From contig CM073199.1 of NCBI GenBank assembly GCA_037042915.1, forward strand, positions 1,550,001-1,614,000: DNA of 64,000 bases. The letters are read 5' to 3'. The notes beneath the pieces are model-generated. The model saw only the letters and a program-made list of their open reading frames with translations, was not told where the DNA came from and did no database searches. The position numbers and the translations under genes were made by a program. Source of the DNA: Auricularia sp. M13 (Eukaryota; Basidiomycota; Agaricomycetes; Auriculariales; Auriculariaceae). Each line of letters begins with the position of its first letter. The stretch's first letter is position 1. This document shows positions 42,912-54,740 of this stretch, one piece after another.

Positions 42912-43497
42912 TCACTGTCCAGGAACAGACTCCTTCTTGCGAACCTTGCACGCAGTACCGTACGCGGTGACAGCGATGGAATCTCCGGACGCGCCGCTCG
43001 TCGAGGTGTCGAAGCGCATGGCGATAACTGCTCGTGTCGCACGTGACCGTGAACAAACGAAACAGTCACGGTGGACAGGTTGTACGCACTGGCGTTGGCA
43101 TGCAGCCCCATAGCATGTCCCACGAGCCTGTCGACGGCGCTGACGCGCGCCATCTCGATGTTCTTGGAGAGCGCCTTGAGCTCGCCGCCGACGAGGCTCT
43201 TGAGGCCCGCGCCGATGTTCCGGAAGACGTTGCGCGAGCGCATCGTGATGCCGAAGATCGTGCCGTAGATTTCGACGACTTCGTAGCCTGAGCGTCGGAG
43301 GGCGCAGTCAGTCTGAGTGGAAGAATTGGGCGGTGGGAGCCTGAGAACGCGCCTGGCAGGTCGTTCATCGTCGTCACCAGCACCTCTGGGTGATCCATGT
43401 TGAACTTGCCAGCCAGCGAGGCGCTGGTGGCGCCGTCTCCCGCGGACGAAGACGAGGTCGAATCTTGCTGGGTAGTATTAGCAGTATGAGAAGACAT
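42912..43497 (-). CDS. YbjQ/UPF0145-like protein
   Basis: Small cytosolic protein of the YbjQ family (pentameric putative metal-binding fold, widespread in bacteria). The start at 43497 gives MSSHTANTTQQDSTSSSSAG, a Ser-rich leader. Family motifs follow across three exons: EVLVTTMNDLPG, intron, GYEVVEIYGTIFGITMRSRN, NIGAGLKSLVGGELKALSKN, ARVSAVDRLVGHAMGLHANA, intron, VIAMRFDTSTS, and the end SIAVTAYGTACKVRKKE. Bacterial YbjQ proteins are about 105 residues and intron-free, so the eukaryotic leader and introns are later additions. Old transfer from bacteria is possible. Function in fungi is not known. Confidence 0.9.
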
Positions 43498-44067
43498 TCT
43501 GGATGTTGGAATTGAGGTTAAAACGCATTCCCTCGCGTCGTCCGCAGCTTTATATATTACTGGGTCGGAATTGCAATGCTGTTGCTGCGCGACTAAACTC
43601 GCGCCCAAGCACGTGCCCTCAGCGCGTTTAGAACGGCGACTGGGCGCTATGGGCGCGCCGTGGGGCTCCGCCAGTGTCATAGGATCGGCCATTCCGCGAA
43701 TTCGATGTCAATGCGCAGCGGCAGTGCCAGTGCGTGACAGGCATATCCGATAGACGCCTTGCGCTGGAGCATATGTCATTGACGCGCCGCAGTTGGCCAA
43801 CGGGAGGGGTCCTAGCTGGAGCAAGCGACCAACGAGATTGCAGACCTCAACGCATTTTGTTTTTTACTCGAGCAGCTGCTTGGTTTGTGAGGCCTGCGAC
43901 GTGAGGGCGGGAATCAGGAGAAGCGGTCGAGGCGGTGATGGCGGCATCATTCTGAGATCGGGCGCGGAAGAATACGAACCGAGTTGCCTTTTCCGGCCTT
44001 CCCATCCAACCCTTGCCGCGCCCTCCACGACGACGAGCGGCCGAGCCTTCCCGATCCCAAACCTCTT
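43498..44067. promoter_or_regulatory. Divergent intergenic region between YbjQ-like and OTU genes
   Basis: Contains the TATA box described for the minus-strand gene. The plus-strand OTU gene shows no TATA box. The stretch from 43860 may be 5' UTR of the OTU gene. No other feature is seen. Confidence 0.4.
43548..43556 (-). promoter_or_regulatory. TATA box of the YbjQ-like gene
   Basis: TATATAAAG on the minus strand, about 50 bases upstream of the ATG at 43497. It supports the chosen start and strand. Confidence 0.65.
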
Positions 44068-45867
44068 ATGCCCTCCAAGCGCCAGTCTCAACGGCCCTCG
44101 AAAGGCCAGCCGTCCAGTGCGTTTTTTCCGCTGCTGTGGCTGCCGCAACTGACGGAGCTCGCCGTCGCAGCCCGCTCGCGCACGCGGTCGTCCAAGGCCA
44201 TAGTCAGTCTGCTCTGCGTCTCCCAGCCCAGGCTGACTCTGTCTGCCGCAGCTGTACGACCCGGCGCAGAACACAGAGCTCCTGAACCAGCAGCTGCACG
44301 CCCTGGGCCTGTATGCCGCCCACACCATCGGCGACGGCAACTGCCTCTTCCGCGCCCTCTCCGACCAGCTCTACGGCACCCCCAACTTCCACCTCCGCCT
44401 GCGCGACGAGATATGCGACTGGATAGCGTCCCGAAAGGACCGCTATGCCCCTTTTGTCGACGACGAGCGCGGCCTCGACGTCCATCTGCGCTGCATGCGC
44501 ACCCCAGGTGCGTTCCCCCGCCGCTGTCAGACCCATCGATGGCTCATGCGACCGTTGGTTTATTTTTTTTCGTCTCGGGTCTGGTTGCGTTTTCTATTGT
44601 TCCCATGGCCACGCACTAGGCACCTACGGCGGCCACCTCGAGCTCTCGGCCTTCGCCCACTGCAAGCGCCGGAACGTCAAGGTCATCCAGCCGGGCCTCG
44701 TCTACATCATAGAATGGAGCACCGGCGTCGATGACGACGGCGACCCGGCATCATCACCCAATGGTGATGCGGACGAACGAGATCGAAGACGTCTGCGACG
44801 AACAAAAGAGAAAGGCGCAAAGGCCGCCGTCGCGCCCGAGCCCGAGGAGGAGGCTCAGGGCACCATCTACGTCGCGTATGTCTCACTGCTCGCTGCCCAG
44901 CGTCTGGCTAGACCCGCTTAATCTTTTTCATCACAGCTATCACGACTGGGAGCACTTTAGCTCGGTTCGCAACATCAGCGGGCCCCACAACGGCATCCCC
45001 AACGTCGTGGAGTCCGTGCCCCCGCCCGACAGCAGCCATGCCGATCTGAACGCGCCCCCCTCGAAACACAAGGCCAAACAGGCTTTGAAGACGCCCAAGC
45101 GTGTGACACGCGCAGCCTCGGCCTCGGCCAAAGCTGCTGCCACCTCGGTGCCGCCCCAGCGGGCGCCCTCGCCGGCTGACATACCGCTCCCGCCCTCGCC
45201 AGAGTCGCGCTCGCGCGCGTCTTCTCCCGCGACACAGCTTTCAACGTCATCTGTCGCGACGGCTTCGACCGCGCCGTCGTCCATCCAAACGCCGCCCCCG
45301 TCGTCTGCCGGCCAGCGACGGGTGCATCTCAGACTGCGGCCGCCGTCGGGGCGCGAGGGCCGCTCGCCGAAGCGCTCGTTCGAGGAGTCCGAGCGCGACG
45401 ACCCGGACTCGAACGTCGAGCAGGAGGCGCGCAAGCGCCAGCGCCAGAATAGCAAGCCCGACTCCCACTCGCAGGCTGCTGCCGAGATGGACGTCGAAGA
45501 CGGCGACGGCGGCGCGTTCTCGGACACGAGCTCGCTGTCGTCGCTGTCCGACTTGGATGGTGCGGTCTCGGAGGCAGACTCGTCGCCGCCTCCCCCCACG
45601 CCCCCGCCCGCCGCGTCGAAACCGCTGACAAGACGACAGCGTAAAGCTTTGGGTCTTCCGAAGATTCGCTCTGCCCCTGTGGGCGGCAGCGCGACGAGCA
45701 CGGGGACGAAGATCAAGATCCCTGGTGGCAGGTTCCGCGCTGCTGCTGCTGCTGCTGCCAAAGAGAACGCCGCGACGAAGACAGTGGAGGAGTCCAAGAC
45801 AAGCGAGTGGCAGAGTAATGGTGTCGGCCGACTGGACGTGCGCGGGTTCCGCGAGCTCCGCATCTAA
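44068..45867 (+). CDS. OTU-domain deubiquitinase (OTUD3-like)
   Basis: Cysteine protease removing ubiquitin. The start at 44068 gives MPSKRQSQRPSKGQPS. Two short introns (44115-44168 and 44202-44250) lead to LYDPAQNTELLNQQLHALGL and the OTU catalytic block TIGDGNCLFRALSDQLYG (Asp and Cys nucleophile). DEICDWIASRKDRY follows, then TYGGHLELSAFA, and a late exon gives the catalytic His motif YHDWEHFSSV. The remaining 280 residues are disordered, with Ser/Pro, acidic patches and basic clusters such as KPLTRRQRKALGLPK. The OTU core matches the OTUD3/OTU1-type arrangement. Catalytic residues look intact. The first intron is 54 nt without stop codons, so retention would also be in frame. Confidence 0.92.
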
Positions 45868-46703
45868 CAGTTGTTTCGTTCGCCACTGCCACTTCCACTA
45901 CCACTTGGCACGGCTGCCCGCGCGCTCCTCCTTGGTCGTCTGCTCTTCGCGCTCTATTTGCTTGGTGTCCGTCACGTCACGAAATCTCGACTCTTGCTCT
46001 CGCAATGCTGTATTTTTGGCCCCGCATCCCATCGACCCGTCACGCTTCTATCATCTGGACAGAGTCACGCCCACGCCCCGCCAGTCACCCATCCAGCAAC
46101 CCAGCACCACCCCATGGACTTACAGTATTCGCAATGCATGTCACGCACGCAACGTCTTACCTCCCTGCATCTGTCTCGAGTCCTGCGTAGTCTAGCGTCC
46201 CGACGTTTGTAAAACTGGTTTCTTTTCTTCCTTTTACTTCTGCTCTCTCCTTTCCTTGGCCGTAATGTGTAACTTACCATTTCTTCCTAGGTTTTTTATC
46301 TGCTTCTGTGTTCTTGTACTACTGTTTCGTCTTCGACTTAGAATGAATTATCCCCCTCTGCGCCTCCTTCTCTATGCTTCGATAACAAGACGCGCAAGTG
46401 ATCATCCACGGGGAGCCGATGCAAGATTTTTCCTTGGGCGGCAAGGCTTGGGTGCGTCGTTCCGTCTATCCCGCGCTCGTTATCGTCTTTTTGCGTGTTC
46501 CTACGGCTCCCCGACACCTAACGCAGCGTAAGCAGGCCGGCGCCTCTTCGGGCAGAAGGGGTATCCGTATTCTCGGAGAGAGTGCAAACGCGTGATGTCA
46601 CTGCGCGTCGGGGAGCCGTACTCCTCCCGGTGGCCACCTTATAGGGGCCTACGATCGCCTCCCAAACTTGCTCTCACAGACCCACCACTCGCACAGTCGA
46701 GCT
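45868..46703. other. Intergenic region, 3' flank of OTU gene and promoter of the FMN enzyme
   Basis: The first half is pyrimidine-rich, as in a 3' UTR. TTATAGG at about 46636 is a possible TATA-like element 65 bases before the next ATG. No coding sequence is supported. Confidence 0.4.
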
Positions 46704-48373
46704 ATGGACCCCTACAACAAGCCCGCCGGCCCGTCCCCGCACTACTCGCTCTACCAGCGCGAGAACTTCAAGCAGGGCGCCGTGGAGGGGCGGCTGCCGA
46801 GCGTGCCCACGGACCCGCACAAGCTGCAGGAGAGCGCGAAGGCGAAGCTGACGGACCGCGGGTACGCGTACGCCGCGAGCAACGCCGGTCTCGGGTGGAC
46901 GGACGCTGCGAACCGCGAGGCGTTTTATAGGTTTAGGATCGTGCCGCACATGCTCGTCGATACGAATGTGCGCGATTTGAGCGTCGAGGTGCTCGGCCAT
47001 CGCGTGCCTGCGCCTGTGATGTTTGCCCCGATTGGGATTAATAAGAACTATGCGCGTGAGTGGGGTTTTTTTTTGCGCGTCTCGTTGATGCTGATCATAC
47101 CGTGCGTTATGTAATGGCAGCTGAGGGCGAGCTCATCCCTGCGCGTGTTGCCGGCGAGCTGGGGCTGCCGTATTGCCTTTCGACGGCTGGGACGCAGTCC
47201 ATTGAGAGCGTGGCGAAGGCCAATGGGAACGGACCGCGGTTCTTCCAGCTCTACGTGAGTAGCTATCCTCCTCGGATTTTGCGTTCGGCGGAAGTTTGAC
47301 ACATATTCGTTCAAACTTAGATGGGCCACGACGACGAAGTGACTCTCAGTCTCCTCGAGCGCGCGTTCAAGAGCGGCTTCGACGCGTGCATGGCGAGTCT
47401 CACCGTCGCTCAGCCCCGTTTCCCACTCTTGATGCTAACCTCAGTTTCCTCACAGTTGACAGTCGACACCTGGCAGCTCGGCTGGCGCCACCGCGACATC
47501 GAGCTGGCCAACTACACGTTCTATTACGGCCAAATCGGCAACGAGATTGCGACGACGGACCCGGCGTTCATGAAGCTGCACGGCGACGAGCTGAAGGATG
47601 ACCCTGGGCGGTGGATCGATAGCGCCGTGTGGCACGGCAAGGCGCACACCTGGGAGAAGATGCCTTGGCTCATCAAGGTTCGTTGTCAATGTGCTCTCTT
47701 CAATTTCTCTGCGCGAATGCTGACAGTAGTATTTCTGACTTGCAGGAATGGAAGCGCATCAGCAACGGCCGCCCGTTCGGCCTCAAGGGCATCCAGAGCG
47801 TCGCCGACGCGCGGAAGGCGCTGGAGATTGGGTGCGAGTTCATCGTCGTGTCGAACCATGCGGGACGTCAGGTAGACGGTGCCGTGGGCAGTCTGGATGT
47901 GCTGCCTGAGATCGCGGATGCCGTGGGAGACAGTGAGATCGCGCTGCCGCCCGATGTTCTATATTTCTCGGGCTGACGCTGCTGCAGAGATGACGATTCT
48001 ATTCGACTCTGGTGTTCGGACTGGGGCGGACATTTTCAAGGTCTGTACCCATGTTAATTGCCGCTTCGGGGACCTCTGATAACGTGTACGCTCTGTCGCT
48101 TAGGCGCTGGCCTTGGGAGCCAAGGCCGTTATGGTGGGGCGGATGTACATTTTCGGGATGTCGCATGGGTGAGCCACAAGCAGTTGCCATACACGATGAG
48201 GTTCGGCCGTCTCACAGGATTGCAGGTATTCCGGCTGCATGCACGTTATGAAGAGCCTCCTCGCCGAATTCGACATCCTCATGACCGTGGCCGGCTACGC
48301 CAGCGTGAAGGACATCACGCGCGACGCGTTGCGCTACATGCCGCATGGCATTGCGCCCGGACCTCGCCTCTAA
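46704..48373 (+). CDS. FMN-dependent alpha-hydroxy-acid oxidase (lactate 2-monooxygenase type)
   Basis: Flavin enzyme oxidising L-lactate or a similar 2-hydroxy acid. The start at 46704 gives MDPYNKPAGPSPHYSLYQRE. Motifs in order across short exons are APVMFAPIGINKNYA, LGLPYCLSTAGTQSIE, RFFQLY|MGHDDEV and LTVDTWQLGWRHRDIELAN. The catalytic base is in VVSNHAGRQVDGAVGSLDVL, followed by ILFDSGVRTGADIFK, ALGAKAVMVGRMYIFGM, and FDILMTVAGYASVKDITRD near the end (GIAPGPRL). There is no cytochrome b5 domain, so it is not a flavocytochrome b2. The intron at 47393-47455 has a GC donor. No targeting signal is obvious. Strong for the family; the exact acid is inferred. Confidence 0.92.
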
Positions 48374-48642
48374 AGCAAAACAGTAAATAGAAGAAGTTGA
48401 GAAGTACAACTGATAAAATTCGCCCCTGCTCAAGTTTCTCTGAGGCTGTTATTGAGAACCCAAGACTTGAGTGCATATGTCCGTTCCGCCGCGGGATTGT
48501 CCGAGCCTTTTGCTTCCGCCCACCACGACGCAACCACGACGGAAACAAACGGGGGTAAAACGCGCTGAGCGGCAAAGGCCGGTGGCACACCTTTGTCTTC
48601 CTGCGCTTTTGCCCGCCGAATACCGCACGCCCGCACGACACC

Positions 48643-50714
48643 ATGTTCAACCGCCTGACCGCCATTGTCGACAACGTGCGTCGCTGTCTATCTGGAAACA
48701 CCACCCGCAGTGTCCACGACGACGAGAACATCCTCAGCCACGCAACGGCCACTCCAACCACCGGCGAGGATGAGGTCGATGGCGACGAGATCGAGCAGGA
48801 CGACGACGAGGAGGTCTTCTCTCTCAATGCAGTGATTAATAACGATTCCGCTAAAGGCGACGTTGAGGGCGAGAGCGACGCCAACCAAGACGACGGCCGT
48901 CCGTCTATCGACCGCCGCACTGGCCAGCGTCTGGCCTCCCTCGAAGATATGCTCGGTCCAGGCGAACTCGCGCGTCGTCTCGCGGAGCAACGCGACGGCA
49001 GCGGCGGGTCCATGACCGAGATTGAGGACAACCCCGACGCAGACGTGCGCGACGCAGAAGAGCGCATGCGCCGCGTCGCCGAAGATGCAGCCTGGGCAGC
49101 CATGAGCGACGAGGACTGTGCGGCTTGTCAACGCGGATGGCAGGATATACAGCGCATCGTTGCAGAGGACCGCCGCATTGCCGACGAAAAAGCCCGCATG
49201 CAACAGGAGATGGAATGCGGGCCCGACTGTGCCCACTGTGCCGAATGTGACGCGGACAGTGACTTGGAGTCGACCAGCGAAGACTCTGACTCGGCGGGTG
49301 TGTCTACGTCGTCGACCGAGCCTGACGATGGCTACGCCGCCGCTCGCACCACACCACCACCCCCATTCGCCGTTGCAGAGACTCCCGAGGAGGCTCCGCG
49401 GCGCAGCCCGACGCCAGATATACATGCTGCGCCGCTTACCGACGCCAAGCATATCGTCCCCGCCGCGCCTTTGCTCAAGTCGCTCGTCGGTGCCTCCAGG
49501 ACATCCATCCTCACCGCCCTCCTTGGCCGCGGTCATTACAAACGCATCCCGGTTAGCCGCTATGGCCCACTTTCGCCCGTCCCGTCGCGCGACACGTCGC
49601 CTGCGACGGACACCGATATTGAGGACGAGGAGGATGGTGGTATGTCCTTTCCGTGCATCATTCCGAGCGAGCACATTGTTCATATCAACTTTGCAGACGC
49701 ACCGACAATTCCTATCACCATCACGCCCCAGATGGCCGCTGGCCTCGTAGCGGCCAGCGGCGCCAGCAATGCACTGCGGCGATTCCACAATGGCGACAGA
49801 TTTATTCCTGACGGTAACGGCGGGTTTTACTCTGCGCGCACCCAGCGGCACGTCACCCGTCTTTTCGAGCCGACATATGAGGAGAACAACTTCCTGAAAG
49901 AGTTGCGTGACCTGAAAGCGAAGCGTCTTGCTCGCGAGGAACGAAAGCGGCGACGGGAGGCATCCCAGCAACGGCTCGCGCAGTCTGCGAGCGACGAGTT
50001 GCAAGATGTCGACATGGCCGACGACGACCTTGCTGCTACCGACGATGCCGGAGACTGCTCCCCCTCGCCCAACGAGGGGACGAGCTCCCAGCATTGGCAG
50101 CCGGTCCATGAGCCTGTCACGCCCCGCTCGACCCCGCGTAGGCAAAAGCGCGCCCGCTCGGAGGATGACGACGACGCAGAGGCACAGTCGGAAAAGAGGC
50201 GTCGAGTGGCCACTGGAGAGCAGTCGGGGTCGCCGCGTCCCTGCGCTGGCAGGCGCCACCGCAACCAGAACGGAGCGAGCTCGCTCACCGCGCCGACCCG
50301 TTTTACCCTCCAAGTATCCACCGCGGCGTCCACCGTTCCTCAACCTCAATTCGAAGGAGCGACCGTCGCGGTATTTAATCAATACGCTGCCATTGGATCT
50401 TATGAGGTGTGTTTGGTGTCCGGTATTTCGTGAAATTAGTACTGACGGCGTCGTTGCAGACCCCAATGGCATCGACGTCAGCGGTTTCTGTCGCTGGTCC
50501 TTCCCGGGCCGCTGCAGCGACTCCAACGCACAAATCGCGAGCTCACGCTCGCGCGGCGCCGTCCGAGGGATCTCGCCGTAGCCCTCGCATTAGCAAAGTT
50601 GAAGATGTTCGCGCCGCCGCGGCAGCTGCAGCTGCAGCAGAGGCATCTCCGCACAGGGCGCAGCGTGGGTCGCGCGCTGGGAAGGGCAAGGCTAAGGTTA
50701 AGGGCCTCGCATGA
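48643..50714 (+). CDS. Unknown acidic, largely disordered protein
   Basis: Two exons. The first encodes MFNRLTAIVDNVRRCLSGN, acidic stretches (DGDEIEQDDDEEVF), a conserved-looking segment RRTGQRLASLEDMLGPGELA, and a Cys cluster (CGPDCAHCAECDAD). The core SFPCIIPSEHIVHINFADAP and RRFHNGDRFIPDGNGGFYSA follows, then a Lys/Arg-rich coiled stretch (KAKRLAREERKRRREASQQR). The second exon (joined by GTGTGT to TTGCAG, phase 0) gives TPMASTSAVSVAGPSRAAAA and an Arg/Lys-rich tail ending KAKVKGLA. Possible nuclear signals. No known domain. The antisense frame is also open for 600 codons, a by-product of codon bias. Confidence 0.75.
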
Positions 50715-52628
50715 TGAAACGCGGGACCTGCGCCCGCCGCTTGCGCCTTTCAGGCCGTGGAGCTTGGAGGTGGCACGCCGTTGCCTCCAGCCTCCACCGC
50801 CACCGTCATCACCCTGCATTAATCTAGCCCTACAACGCCTTCGCTGAATCGCGGAGAACGTACATAGCACGCGACCTGCTCGCTACGTCTCGCTATCCTC
50901 TGCCTGATGGATGGCCCGAGTGCGCAAACTGGTCTGGAGACGGCTCTGTCATCGACACCGTCTTGCTCCCTCGCCCGTTCTCTCTCCCCCCTCTGGTCCG
51001 CTGTGCATACCTGTACTCCACATCACGTCCACCATTCACGACCCCCTGTCTCGGTTTCCTCTCGTCTATCGGACTCGGTTCTCGGCTTGCTCTTCGTCAT
51101 TATATACCTCTTTGTGTGTCCGTATACCTGCTCGTTTTGCTGTTTCGCCTGTCGTCTGCTCTTTTGTCGGTTGTGGTTCGTGATTCGGAATGGATTCCCG
51201 TCTCGGTTTGGCTGATCTTTACCTTGCTCTTGAGGATGTGCGAGGAACACGTGCGAGGAGAGTGAGGAGATGGATCTGGATGAGATAGACTTGCGCGTCG
51301 GACTCGGCCCGTGGTGGCACTCCGTTCGTGCCCATTCGTGTGTCACACTTCGCGGAATTGAGATGAGGACTCAGGAGAAATGAGTAGCATTGAATTGAAC
51401 AAAAGGCCAGAGGCATCATTGGAATTGAGGAAGTCCTCGGGGGAGCGGGTCGGAGGTTGGCGCGCTCTTGGCGCGCTCACACTCGTCCGTCGTTTTCTAC
51501 CGTCACCTTCAAACAGCCCATCGTGCAATTCTAGCCAGCAAGAACGTCCTGCTATGAAATGCAGGCGAGCTATATGAACCCGCGCCTCGCTTTTCTAGCG
51601 TGCTGGTGAATGCGAAGGATAAAGGTCACGAAAGCAACTTCGGTTCAGTTGATAGCGCGTGCGTTGTTGGCTTTTCGATTTCGCGACGGCCGCGCTGCTG
51701 ACAGACGTTCAGCCACTGCTATCCATGCTATGCATTCGCATACTTGCATCATATTCCACGAGGCTGCGTGACGAGCCGTCGATGACTCGAACAGCGACCA
51801 GCACGCGCGACTAGTACGCAAAGCGCTCGCAATTTCGTCCTCGAGTGCCTCGCTCCTGCACGGATGGCTCGTTCCGGCCATTGCATGCCATTCTACAATG
51901 CTACTGCTGGCCTATCTTCGTTCTGGTGTTGAACCGCGGTTCGCGACTGCGACTGACCTGGACCTGGATCGAGTTCGAGGCTTGCACCAGCCACTGCCGT
52001 ATTGCACTGTGCTCGTTTCAAGCCTTGTACTTCCATTGCCTTGCGCTCCTGACAGCTGTGCGTCTCCCACAATCTGCGCCGTCCAGTCAGCGATAAAGCC
52101 GCTCGGTATCTGTCGCGCAGCATCTTTGTTTTCGTTCTCTGGCAGTCTACACGCACGCGCCGCGCACATGGCATCTGTTTTGGAACCCCTCGACAAGTCA
52201 TCTTGGGGGGTTGACACGCCGATGGAAGGTGGCAACACCGGAGCACAAGGTGGCAATGACGGGGCGCTGCCGCGGCGGGCTCGGAGCCGTTCCGCGACTC
52301 CGCCGACGGTCAGATGCCGCAGCAGCGCCGCAAGGACTAGACACAATGGGACTTCTATAAACGGCGGTGATACTACGCTGTGCTGTTGTGCTGCATGCTG
52401 GTGCGGACGGAAACGGGGAAGAAACTTGGACGTGTCATCTCGTCCGCGCACCGAACCGCGGTCCGATTCAGTTCGTCTTGGGTCTTATGCGTGCTCTCGG
52501 TTCCGGAACGTATGACTCAGATAACTCGAAATAACAAAAGCTGGGACTGCGACTATTTATTTGTACACGCGTCCTTCGTTTTGTCTTTGCACTGTCCCAT
52601 CAAGCTGTTCTCCTGCCACTTTGTCCAG
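50715..52628. other. Long intergenic region of 1.9 kb
   Basis: 50900-51250 is pyrimidine-rich and could be a long 3' UTR of the upstream gene. ORFs up to about 200 codons (51898-52515) are Ser/Arg-rich and lack domain character or matching antisense alternatives. No RNA gene, transposon end or tandem repeat was recognised. Confidence 0.4.
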
Positions 52629-54104
52629 ATGAGCGGGCGAGGCATCAAACGCGAGCGGGACGAAGATGAAGAGACCCAGGAGCTTCGTCGTCCCGCAAAT
52701 ACTGCTCGTCGATCCGATCGTGGCAACAATGACGGTCGGCGTCTAAGGATCAGTTTTCCTGTCACAAAGTGGAAGGATCTCTCTGCCAAAGGATATCTAG
52801 ACATCTTGAAGCGCTTGGAGGGGCTTCTATGGGCTCCCATGTTGTACGACGATGGTCAGTTGTGCTATTCATAAAGGTGTAGGCTTCCTGACGGTCGTGT
52901 AGCCCTCAGGGACTTGAACACGTATACAGAGGTGTACCGCCGCGGCGATGGGAAGGACATCGCAGCCCACCATAGGAAGATGGTGCGTGACCTCAACACG
53001 CAATCCAGGTTGACCAGTCTGCCGGAGACGCAAGAGCAGCTGGGCGTGGCGATGCAGAGCATGCGTAGGCTTCGCATCCTGACTATCTGTCCCACGCGAC
53101 ACCTTATCCATCGGCCCAAGCCTGAACGGCTGACCGTCTATGCCTTCACCTCAATAATTGCTGCATTGGGTCACAAGCGAGGCGAGGCTCAGGCTCAGGC
53201 TCAGGGCAAGTCAACCAAAGGTGTCGCCGTCAGCAGCTGCATCACAACGTTAAACATCGTCGACGTGGACCTCTGCGCGCTTCTCGCCTGCGTACCGTGC
53301 CGACTCCCCGCCGTTCACCTGGCGGAGGACCAGTTCGGATATGCGTACCATCTGCCGGCGGGTCTCGTCGGCTGGCACGATATGTACCTCGCATGGTGCA
53401 CCGTGGCTTGCACCGTCACTCAGCTTCATCTTGAGTTCATTCGGTCCGAGGCTTTTATCAGGCGCCTCGAGCAGGTCTGTTGGCGCAACAACGTTCCACT
53501 CGAAGCCCAGCAATGGCGGACGACCTCGGTGCTTGCGGCGTGTCAGCAACTGCAGTTGCTTTTCTTGAACTTTTCCTTCCGCCCTGTCCAAGCTCTTCCT
53601 AATCCACTGGAAGACTCCGATTCAGCGAGCTCGTCGACCTCAGAGTCCCGGGCTCCGGATGTCCGCCCCGTGCCCCCTGAACTGGATATTTCCTACATAT
53701 TGCCGTACTGCGCCCTCTCGATTGGCTCCGGGGAAGACGTTCACAACTTCAGGCTTCTGCGACGATTCGGACTTTCCACAATCATCTTACGCGACTCATC
53801 GGCATTTCTGAACTTCCTCAAGAACCACATGGATCTCGAAGAGCTGCAGCTGACAGATGTGGGACACAGATATGGTCCTGGTTGGAGCGAGGTGAGCGTC
53901 TGATTTCCAAGTGCGGACTCATCGCTCACGTTGTCGCAGATACTCAACGTCGTCGTGTCGTCTCTACGACAGTTGCGTGAACTGCGCCTGGCCCGCCTCA
54001 CATACGTCGACCGGGCTACGAATACCCTGCAAGAGGAAGACAAGATCTTGTACAAGACAGTGGAGAAGGTGTTGACCGAGCGGGTGAACTTTAGCTTCGA
54101 GTAG
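52629..54104 (+). CDS. Unknown protein with LRR/F-box-like C-terminal region
   Basis: Three exons. The start at 52629 gives MSGRGIKRERDEDEETQELR, a charged leader with a basic cluster. FPVTKWKDLSAKGYLDILKR and an intron at 52856-52901 follow. The long exon has repeated leucine-rich stretches (MRRLRILTICPTRHL, TTLNIVDVDLCALLACVP, VTQLHLEFIRSEAFIRRLEQ). The last intron (GTGAGC to CGCAG, about 53892-53939) joins GPGWSE to ILNVVVSSLRQLRELRLARL, ending NFSFE. The spacing resembles the irregular LRR region of Agaricomycete F-box-like proteins, but no F-box was found at the start. Function unknown. Confidence 0.7.
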
Positions 54105-54465
54105 TTTTGGAACTTTTCCTCCGGGTTTTCTCTGATCAGACATGTAGCAAATGAACTCTGAGTCGTCCATCCGAATCTTGTAGCATCTGCCTTTAAACAT
54201 CGCGATATAGTGATCTATTGTGTATTATATGCCATTATTCCGGGTCGCCGATTGCTGAGATGTTTGAACTAAGGTATCCCAGAAAGTTCTTATGATCCTT
54301 CACAGGTCCCAGAGAGAGAAGCCGGACAGAATCGGAGCGGGTGACCGGTGACCAGTGCTACCGGTAAACCTATTAGCAAGCAAGCAAAGTGTAGACTGCT
54401 ATCTGAATTGCAACTCTCCATTCTGCCCACCCTGTATAAGCCTGCCACAATCTGCAGGAAGGCCT
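54105..54465. promoter_or_regulatory. P450-1 upstream region with TATA box
   Basis: The region between the LRR-like gene and P450-1. TATAAG at 54435-54440 sits about 30 bases before the P450 ATG at 54466. Nothing else is seen. Confidence 0.5.
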
Positions 54466-54740
54466 ATGGATTCGTACTATGCTTACGGCTTCTGTATGGC
54501 TATCCTCTGCGCCACTAGCTTTCACTTTGTGAGGCGACGCAGTGTCTCTTCGCTGCCTTTACCTCCCGGTCCACCGCCGCACATGATTATGGGAAACACT
54601 ATTGACATGCCAGATGAGAAACAGTGGGAGTCATTCGCGCGTCTTGGGAAGATATATGGCAAGTCCCAGTCGTTGCTCCGAGTTGCGATTTATCGACAAT
54701 GACGCTTATCAGGACCTATCTTTAAAATTTAATTAATTCC

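Noticed and set aside
48688-50526. 612-codon antisense ORF over the acidic protein gene
   Set aside because: The plus frame has the better start, splice junction and acidic/basic domain pattern; the antisense frame is a codon-bias shadow.
51898-52515. 205-codon plus-strand ORF upstream of the LRR-like gene
   Set aside because: Ser/Arg/Pro-rich without domains, no splice pattern and no start context; treated as intergenic.
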